Source: Ancylostoma caninum (taxonomy: Eukaryota; Nematoda; Chromadorea; Rhabditida; Ancylostomatidae). From it: DNA of 64,000 nt. Both the position numbers and the translations under genes were made by a program. The number at the start of each line of letters is the position of its first letter. The stretch's first letter is position 1. Below, piece by piece: positions 55,985 to 64,000 of this stretch. Where the stretch lies: the NCBI GenBank assembly GCA_037903475.1, contig JBAJFG010000047.1:2146001-2210000 (forward strand), read 5' to 3'. A model generated the notes under the pieces. The model saw only the letters and a program-made list of their open reading frames with translations. It searched no databases and was not told the DNA's origin.

Positions 55985-56640
55985 CTCACGTAATGCCAAA
56001 TCTCGCATATTGACAGGGACCCGTATGTATGAACATCCTCGCTGCGGAGAGGACGAGATTGGAAATGCTGTCATGTACTGAAGTTGTCCTAAACGGTGCT
56101 CGCACGATTGCCCTCATATTGAACCTCTTGTGAATCGTCTACATATGCGCTAAGTATTGGACCACCAGCGCTTCTCTGGTATGCTCACGAGGCAAGAAGC
56201 TCTTCTCGAGAGAGGGGGTGCACATACCCTGCGATGAGTAGGTGATCACCACGAATTCCTTGCCACTTAACAACCAGACTGGTGGATCCAGAGCCAACAC
56301 ATCTTCATGTAAGCAATCTGCCCAGAAAGTTTTCCTAAAAGAATTCTAGTTCCCAGATATTAAGATGACACGCCTGATCGCTCATGATCCTTGCTTCAGC
56401 GCAAGAGATGGACATACCCTCCCTCAAGAAGATCTTCTTGGCTCGTGAACATGCAAGAGAAGAGTAGGAGGCCCAACAATTTGTGCATGTGTAGGGGATG
56501 CTAAAAGATTCAATATTTGGACAATTGTACTTGGGGCGGCTCCAATACCTGAAAGGATCGATTTCGATCATCTCTCCTCCCCTGAGGGGGATGTTCGTGC
56601 ATATCTTCAACTCAGATCGGCATGCAGGGTGTCGGGTCAC
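55985..56640. repeat. large imperfect inverted repeat, about 300 bp arms
   Basis: Arms on either side of about 56310 can be aligned through blocks such as TATG(C/T)TCACGAGGCAAGAAG versus its reversed CTTCTTGGCTCGTGAACATG, CATATTGAA versus TTCAATATTTGG, and (C/A)GAACATCC...GGAGAGG. Many mismatches and indels. It is probably an old fold-back or a transposon in inverted orientation. Confidence 0.4.
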
Positions 56641-57860
56641 GTTGCTTCGGCTGCTTCAGAGCATCAAGACCCTTCGGGGTCCCGTAATTGAATGACGTCC
56701 CATATTTCAAAGATGGGCTTCGTGCCATGTCAGTCCATGAAGACCCCCCCCCCCCTTCGCCCCCGATCGCATTGCATGGATCAATGCCGTCAAGTAGTTC
56801 TGTCGTGGATTCAGGCAGCCGTTCAGTGGATACAAGTCACAAAACATGGACCGGCCAGAACCCCCGAAAAGTACATACCAGGCATGTGCCTCGTCGTTGT
56901 TGGTAGTTTCGAGGCTTGCGTCGGCCTGCCATAAAACGCGTATGCACAACTGCCGTGGAGGCTCTTGCTACCAACACATACTACTGCGACATTTGTGACA
57001 TAACCACATCCCGTATACTATGCACAACCGACAACAAACGACACATGTGATATTAAGTGAGCTGCTACCTCATTTCCCGGCTAATATACATGTGTAAGAT
57101 GGTAACTATGCTAGATATTGTGGCCACTACCTTCGTGGCATCTGTCTGTACTTCTTACTACATAACAGAAAATTAATATTTTCCATATTCATAGCTCGCT
57201 ACGAATACATACACAAATAGAATATAACTGCTAAAAGGGGAACACAACCGGCCCGTCACTAGGAGTTAACGGCAAACATAACGGCAAACACAAACTTCCA
57301 CGTATGAGCCGTGCTCGGCAGGAGGAGCGTGTGAGATAGGAGCAGCTCTATCCTTGTCGTTCCATATGGGATTGTTGTTGTTGCTAATCGACACATGTGT
57401 TGTTCCATAATCTATCTCTTGTCCTCGGACGCTACCGCTCCCCATGGGTGACACTCGTTGAATGGCTTGGTGAGAACGCGCGCGCCGACTACATATGCAG
57501 TTTCGGCGGAGGGGGCGGAGCCTAATGTGCGAGTGCGAGGAGCGTAGGGGCCCGCGGCGATCTGTGACTCTTCGAAGATGTTACAAATAGAGTCGCATGA
57601 AGTCGCGGCAAGTTCTAAGGAAAAGGTATGGGATCACTGGAAAGAAATTACGGGTAAAAATGACGCTTGTTTCTGCTCTTCATCTGACGGGTTCCGTTCA
57701 CAGATCCAATATGCTTTAGAAGTAATGTATCACCTCAGGATTGTTATAGGGATTTTCATTTCAGAAAAAAATTGCAGGCGATGCTGATCATAATGTTTGG
57801 GATTAGTCTGTAATGTTGCCGGAGAGCACCTCTGTAAGCTACTTGTTTCTGGAATGACAA

Positions 57861-57929
57861 TACCTCGGCATTACGCATCTCGCTGCGGTGTCCAATGACA
57901 ACCGCAGCGAGATGCGTAATGCCGAGGTA
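57861..57929. repeat. perfect 29 bp hairpin, 11 nt loop
   Basis: The 29 bp left arm (57861-57889, TACCTCGGCATTACGCATCT...) is an exact reverse complement of the right arm (57901-57929), with an 11 nt loop. There are no bulges, and it is GC-balanced in an AT-rich setting. Confidence 0.9.
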
Positions 57930-59907
57930 GGAGTGAGAAGGAGGTGTGCTTCTAACACAAAAGCCGCCAGCGATCGCACGACGATAGCAGGAACAATGTG
58001 GGTCACCCTCTATAGCAATCGATGGCTACAAAAATATCCTAAATGAAGTTCCTCAGCGGGTATGCGCGTACTGGGCCAGTGCTCGGCGAGCGGGACAACT
58101 GTGGTGAGACGGATTTTCCCGTCAGCGCCGCGCCAGCTCACTACAGCACCTCACCCATCTCGTCTGGCCGGTCGTTACACTGGGCCACGGTTTCAACCGA
58201 GCTCCAGTTAACCAAACAAGTCCCATAGGGCTTGTCTACTCTCGCTGTGAGCGAATGCAAGACAGATTTCGAAGCCCTCCGTCAGCTCATATACACCTTG
58301 CAGAGGGAGTGTCGCCACGTGGCAATGGAGAAAAAGCAGGGTGCAGGAATACCTACACCTACATATGTCCTGCACCATGCGCGCTTATAGCAATTTTTGC
58401 TGCTCCACTCGCACCTATAGCAAGTGTTGTTGCTCCACTCGAGAGCCTTCTATAAGCCTGTATTTGCTTAAAGTGAGCAGGATCACTACCCGAATGTCTG
58501 AGGAAGTGAGACACTGCCTTCGGAAGAAAGTCCGGCCAAGATGTACTTTGTCGATTTTTTTCCTAAGACCCTAGAATCCCTACAGTGGTAACCATGCACA
58601 CTATAGTGGTTACTATAATATAATCGTTACAACACACTGCAGACCGGAGCTCCAGATACCATAATCTCGGAGCGTTTTTCCTGAAAATTCAGGGCTGATA
58701 TCGAGATTCGCCTTCAAAGTCAGGCTACATGGTATAAGGGTGGATCAGAGCACAGAACGCGAAAAAATCATGTTTTGAAGATTTTGACCGGAGCTTGACC
58801 TTGAGGGTAATCCTGGCAGATGCTCGCGCCCCATAAGCCCAGAAATAGTACACTTTAATTGGAGCCATCTCCATCGCGATCTTCTTGCCTGTGATGTTCA
58901 TTGCTGTTGTTTATTTGAAAACTCTAAGTAGTAAATTTAAATGCTTTCACGAAACAGCGGATATCAGCCACATGGCATTTTAAAAGCAGCACCCGCTCAT
59001 ATCTTCGTGTTCGAGATTTTGCTGGATTTTGGAGTTTTGAGGGACCTGGAACTCAAATCGAACAGTGAAACAGCTCGAAACGTATAAGAAATTCACAAGA
59101 TCTTGGTGCTCTTACCCGTTTTGTGATGAGAGTGTGCTCCACTATTAACGGTTTAACTCGGACTCGAGAATTCCGACAGATGCTGCGTTTAAGGAAAAAG
59201 CGAAGCACTGCGCTACAGTCCTTTTCAAAAAGATAGGCGAATTCCATGAGTGCAAGAACGCGGTGGAAAACGAGATATGCGGAGAGAGCACACTAGAATG
59301 GGAGGGCCGAGTAGGTTTTGCCGCGATTGTGTGACCGCGAGGATATGAAACAGCACGCGCAATCCGTCTATATTTTGACGAGGAGTATACCATTTCTCTT
59401 AGATGAATGAATGTTTTGCTGCTGGCTTGCAGTCTACCAGCATTTGGCTTCTTTTGATTCTACTTGCTGCCTGATCCGCTCATTTTCTCCTACTCGTTAA
59501 GCTCTGTAGAAATCCGAAATCCCTAATCTGTGTAGCTGTTGAGGGTTGAGACCTGTAATATCCTGTGGATTTTCTTGCTAGTTCTGTAAATATCATTACA
59601 AATTGAGCTGATGATTATATCGGAAAATCGGATGAGGAAATTTACACTCATTGCCCCCCCCCCAACAAGGATGAGCTGCTTGCTAAGCACGCTTTATTAC
59701 AGTATGCAAAAAAGAACATTCTGGTTCTTTGAATTAAATAATCAACTGAAACATGATGGTGGGATGCAAAAGGATCCGAACGGAGTATTGGGAACAGTAT
59801 GCATTGACAAGAGCAGTTGTGCTTAAAGTCCTTGCAGTGTAGAAACAGCCTCACTAAGCGAATGAGAAATACGTACATCACTCCGCCGCAGAGTGTGTAT
59901 ACACATA

Positions 59908-60436
59908 CAGGGTGGGCCATAAATAAGGTAACACAGAAATGTCTACATCAAAAAAGAATTTATATATAATTTCAAACATATTTGTAGGATTTATGTTTAC
60001 TATGTCATATTTAAGACAAGGCAACCCTTCTCACCGGAACATCCTCTGTCAGCTCCGACACAGGACCCAAGATGATGAGTGAGGTCGTTGCCGACGGCGC
60101 GCAAGTGGTTGTGGTTCAACTGATCCAATATTTTTTCGAGTGCTTTCGCAACTAATCCGAAATCCGGAAAGATTTGGAGAAGTTCTGGTCTCGGGTACCA
60201 CCGCAGCTTACTAACCCTGCTGATTGAGATCTAAGTAAATGGGTGGTCACTCGATGAATTTGATAGGACCTAAAATACATTTCTGCCTGAGTTCTGAATC
60301 AAACATGACTTGTGGGCCCGAGCACTGTGCTGGTAAAACGTTACGGAAGAACATCTCAACTGAGTTCAACTTTATGGTAAAACGATTGTCTTTAGAGGAG
60401 AAGCGAGCGTTGTTACCGTATTTTTGGCCCACCCTG
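59908..60436. mobile_element. mariner-like MITE, 529 bp
   Basis: Terminal inverted repeats start CAGGGTGGGCCA(T/A)AAATA and match over 24 of 26 bp. TA dinucleotides flank both ends (59906-59907 and 60437-60438), a Tc1/mariner target site. The interior has a 61-codon frame with no transposase motif I recognise. Confidence 0.85.
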
Positions 60437-60439
60437 TAA

Positions 60440-61500
60440 TTTCGTAAATTTAGATCTAGATCCAGCAGGAACCTGAAAATGTATTTTGCGAGTCATAATT
60501 ACTGCACCAATGGATTCGCTAATAGGCCGACAAGTAGATTCATGGCGGCCGATCACCGGGTTAGATAGCAAAAAAATACCATTTTAATCCAACACCATCT
60601 ACGTGAAACAGTTGTCCCTATCGTCTATGTCTAAAATTCACATTTAGGATTTTTTTCAATAGATCTCGGACAAACTTTCATATTTTTCAGTAACCACATT
60701 CCCAGGTATGAGAAAAAAAATCATTTGTCTGAAAAATGAGCGATTCACAAAATGGCCTAATTGCGTTTTTGGTTAGATTCAAACGAAGTTGCACACTTCC
60801 CCTTCAAAAAATATGTGTATTGGCTAGCACTAGTTTCCTGCATACGAATACGTGTGTTATTTTCGCGATCGCGACCTTGTGATCCTCTACAGAAAACACT
60901 TCTATGTGAGGCGAAATCGCTACTCTCTAGGATAGATCTTTTTGATATATTTTATGGAAATAAGCTAGAAACTATGCAAACAGTTCCGTTCTGAGAATGG
61001 GATTGCTGGTAATGGTACGCAACTGTTGTGAGTCACGAGGTTTATCTGCGTCACACCTAAAGTTTGTTAGACTCTCGCTTCTGAGATTACAATTTCATTG
61101 AAAAGTAGTGAAATCGGAGATGTAGAGACTGCTCAGGGAAAAGGTAACAGGAATATAAAATTTGATGGAGGAAAGCTCAGTCGAAACAAAAATAACATCC
61201 TCTTCAAAGACGTTATGTTGGCCTACCCCACAAAGACCACCACCAAGCCCTACCCTAGCAAGCCCCATCGGACCAATATTTTCTTGAATTTCAGAAGTTT
61301 CCCATGAAATTAACATTCCAAGACCGATTAGGCTATCTATATGAGCAACAGTCCTTAAATAACGGTTTTCTTCATTGCGGAATCTTATAAAATGCATAAC
61401 AGTTTAACACGTTAGTTCATATCATGTTTATAATGTCGAAAGTTATGCAACATGAAAAGCATGTACATGTATTATTTGTTGACAAACACGCATAAAATGT
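60440..61500. other. no feature seen
   Basis: AT-rich, with no exon, structured repeat or terminal inverted repeat found. Confidence 0.4.
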
Positions 61501-61509
61501 TGTGATGAC

Positions 61510-61923
61510 ATGATGTTCAAAATTTTAACGGGCAAGGTTGATATTGATGCTGCTGAATTTTTCATGCTTGCAGCTAGAAGAACTAATAGGAGTGGCGGCT
61601 TAAGGCTTGTCGACTCATTAGCTAGAAGTCAAATCAGATCAAAATTTTTCTCGCACAGAACGATTGGGTTATTTACTCCATTACTGAAAGATGGAATACT
61701 TAACATGCCTGTTAACAGATTCAAGCTATACGTTCACCATCGACTGAAGACACAATAGTAGATTTTTCTCTGTTTACATTGTAGTCTCCAGTCTTATCAA
61801 TTTTCCAAGATATGTGCTTACTGACATTTGTATATCTGTGCCAGATATTGAATGTATTACATGCACGAACTACTCCATGCCCCAAAATAGATAAATAAGT
61901 GAGTAAATAAATAAATAAATAAA
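61510..61923 (+). mobile_element. LINE (non-LTR retrotransposon) 3' end
   Basis: An 82-codon open frame (61510-61758) ends in DIDAAEFFMLAARRTNRSGG then LRLVDSLARSQIRSKFFSHR, the typical C-terminal tail of nematode CR1/jockey-type reverse-transcriptase proteins. It is followed about 130 bp later by an AT-rich (AATA)n tail (61891-61923). The reverse-transcriptase core is missing, so it is a 5'-truncated insertion. The frame is intact, suggesting it is younger than the copy at 38264-38680. Confidence 0.75.
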
Positions 61924-64000
61924 GGCTTCGATTTATGTGGCCCAGCTGCTGCGCGAAAAATTATTCCTCAGTACATGACTTCGTACTTCGAAACTCTACT
62001 TCGGAATTTCCACGGGTCATGTCATCTACATAAGTCCGTCCTTTCACGTATTGTATAGCGGACGCTGTACGTACGGGCTACAGCAGCTAGGCAAGACAGC
62101 TCTGCCTCATATACATATGCACCATATCCAGCAAAACTGCCTCACCAATTACCACTTTCCCAAGCATCTCGGTGACTTGTACGAGTAAAATCTCGAGAAC
62201 AAAGATGCTATCGAAACCGCCTCCCAGGCGGTCTTTCAGAGGGCTCCTTTTAAAATAGACGATAAACTTGGGATTCTGCCTTATTACTAGAGATATGCAT
62301 GTTACAATGGCTTAAATCTACATGGACAAGCCTGATTTTGAAGCGAGTTATAGAGTACGCAACTAAACATTTGAGGACTTGCATTGTTTTGCACAAATTT
62401 TCGTAGCGGTGCAGATTATCGAACGCTTATCACCCGCGGCGCGTCAGGCCCCGGTACAACACTAGAAGAAAGGTGCTGTTCCCAGTCCTTCCTCAGTAAG
62501 GATAGCTTAGCTTAGATCTAAAGTGATCAATAACACGCTGCAGTGACTTAGGACAAACCACGAAGTTCTGGAATAGGCCCAAAAAGGTAAAACGGCCTGA
62601 CGCTGCGCGTGCGGGTGGTAAGTGTCCGTAGACGAGCGGTGCACAGCGGCAGCATTCTCCTAACATTCATTCACACTGGTGCACAACCATTCGTAAACAA
62701 ATGCAGAAACTTGACTAATGTTGGATTCGCTGTTATTCGACTACCAAATCTTCACACTCTGGTTTATTAGAAAGTGGTGGTCTCTAAATGATTGCCTGTA
62801 AAGTCGCAAATCCAATGGATCATCACCACGGGCCGATGGATTTGTTCGGCTTTATGGAGAAAGTGGTAGCTTAGGAGGATGTTAATTTCCTGAGTGGGAG
62901 AAAAAGTTCCGAATAACAGAAATATTATTGTATGTGGTAACGAGGACACTACTGCTTACAAGAATCAAGGATTATTCTGTAATGCAGGGAAATCACAAAA
63001 AAGCTTGGAAATCATATGAAAAATCCCTTAATTAACGCACAGAAACGTCTTGAGTGCTCAAGCTTCACAGTTGAATGTCGGCTAATGAACTGCGCTAATA
63101 ACTTTATGGTAAGAAGTCATAATTGTGTATATGAGTACTGGTACGGCTAATTGCATTTCCACTACGGCACGTCGAACATTCTCGTTTGCGATATGAATCG
63201 TTTGCGTTAGATGTGTAAAGTTCAATCAGAAAAAAAATTCGTGAAAATTTCTGGAAAGGGCTCAACCCTGCATGGAAATTTTCGACGCCAAGCGGTTCCA
63301 GGCTCTTCCTAATTGTACAAATTTGGGTTTGTGCCCTTTTTTATTCACGGAAAAGAGCAATATTGTGGGGGTGCTAGCAAATCTTTAGGTGAGACTTCTG
63401 ATACTTATTAATCCCGATAAGTACATAGCGGGCTTATTTAGGCTATTTTCACGTTTATGAAAGCGCTGGCATTGATACTCCTAATAATTATTATTTTGAA
63501 GTGGATAGCTGTTGCTCAGATATGAGCATCTAGGCCAACTCCGCCTACATGATTTGGATAAAAGGTCCTGAATGCTCAGGTCCAGGATCGTTCGTTTCTC
63601 TCATCCGAGTTCCTCAGGATACTATGTCGTCACCTCCTCTGCTCTAATTTAGGGAACGCCTAATGGTGGGAGCTGATGAGGACAGTGCGATGTCGTCAAT
63701 GGCTGTCATTCACAATCTAAATCAGGGAACCCTTCGTGGTTTGAACAGAGGTGGACGACTACTGTGTTCATTAAATAGTTGATACGGTCCTATTGTCCAT
63801 AAACCCATTGGTCTTACCAAATGGTTCATTATTCCAAATGACTATGAACCTTCGGCTAATCTATTCTCATTGTTGACGGCATATGTATATTCAGTCATAG
63901 ACAGATTCTATATCTTGCGATGGGTATTTGTAAACCGCCTGGTCACGGGTATGAGACCACTTGCATAGATACCTCTGGTGGTTATTACATTGAAGTAAGT
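61924..64000. other. no feature seen
   Basis: AT-rich to moderate composition, with no exon or clear repeat supported. One 60-codon minus frame at 62767-62949 is unremarkable. Confidence 0.4.

Larger units (their letters stand above)
54900..58700. other. repeat-rich segment with hairpins and an imperfect large palindrome
   Basis: It includes a hairpin at 55023-55062, C11 and C12 tracts (55423, 56744), a diverged palindrome centred near 56310 and the perfect hairpin at 57861-57929. Many short ORFs arise in all frames; none is supported as a gene. Confidence 0.5.

Noticed and set aside
57861..57929. microRNA precursor
   Set aside because: A perfect 29 bp stem without bulges and an 11 nt loop is atypical for a nematode pre-miRNA. 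Kept as a hairpin instead.

Overview
This is AT-rich eukaryotic DNA, most likely from a strongylid (clade V, hookworm-like) nematode. The clues are short exons with a TTTCAG-type acceptor, long introns, Tc1-like and mariner-like termini, a LINE 3' end of nematode type, and many long G/C homopolymer tracts. I cannot name the species. Most of the open frames found by naive ORF scanning are chance.

The one gene I can support is a large multi-exon zinc-finger gene on the minus strand. It is a nematode orthologue of zfh-2 / ZFHX3-ZFHX4 (ATBF1), a zinc-finger homeobox transcription factor. I reconstructed 12 confident exons and one probable exon between 26343 and 47. Their splice phases agree at every junction, giving one continuous reading frame of about 415 codons. 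The exons carry the N-terminal C2H2 fingers in the family order. The protein continues past position 1, where the remaining fingers and the homeodomains must lie. A 5' end beyond 26343 is possible but not proven. Introns range from 69 bp to 10.4 kb, and several split a single zinc finger.

Layout: 1-26343 is the zfh-2-like gene. Its introns hold a decayed mariner (684-1222), GC-rich blocks that may be regulatory (notably 14390-14640), palindromic TTACCC-GGGTAA repeats, an inverted-repeat element at 16336-16542 and GTTGC-type repeats. 26344-64000 has no gene I can support. It may be the 5' intergenic region or a giant 5' intron of the same gene. It contains LINE 3' ends, a 1.5 kb Tc1-like fold-back element, a 529 bp mariner-like MITE, a TTCGAA satellite foldback with a possible nested element, several hairpins, a homeodomain-site palindrome, and a dispersed GTTGC/GCAAC minisatellite family present at more than a dozen loci.

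The most distinctive observations are: the full exon chain, with the apparent absence of one family zinc finger; the dispersed minisatellite family, with a 35 bp unit at its clearest locus; the perfect 29-bp-stem hairpin at 57861-57929; and the Tc1-like fold-back element. I found no rRNA, tRNA, CRISPR array or bacterial-type operon.
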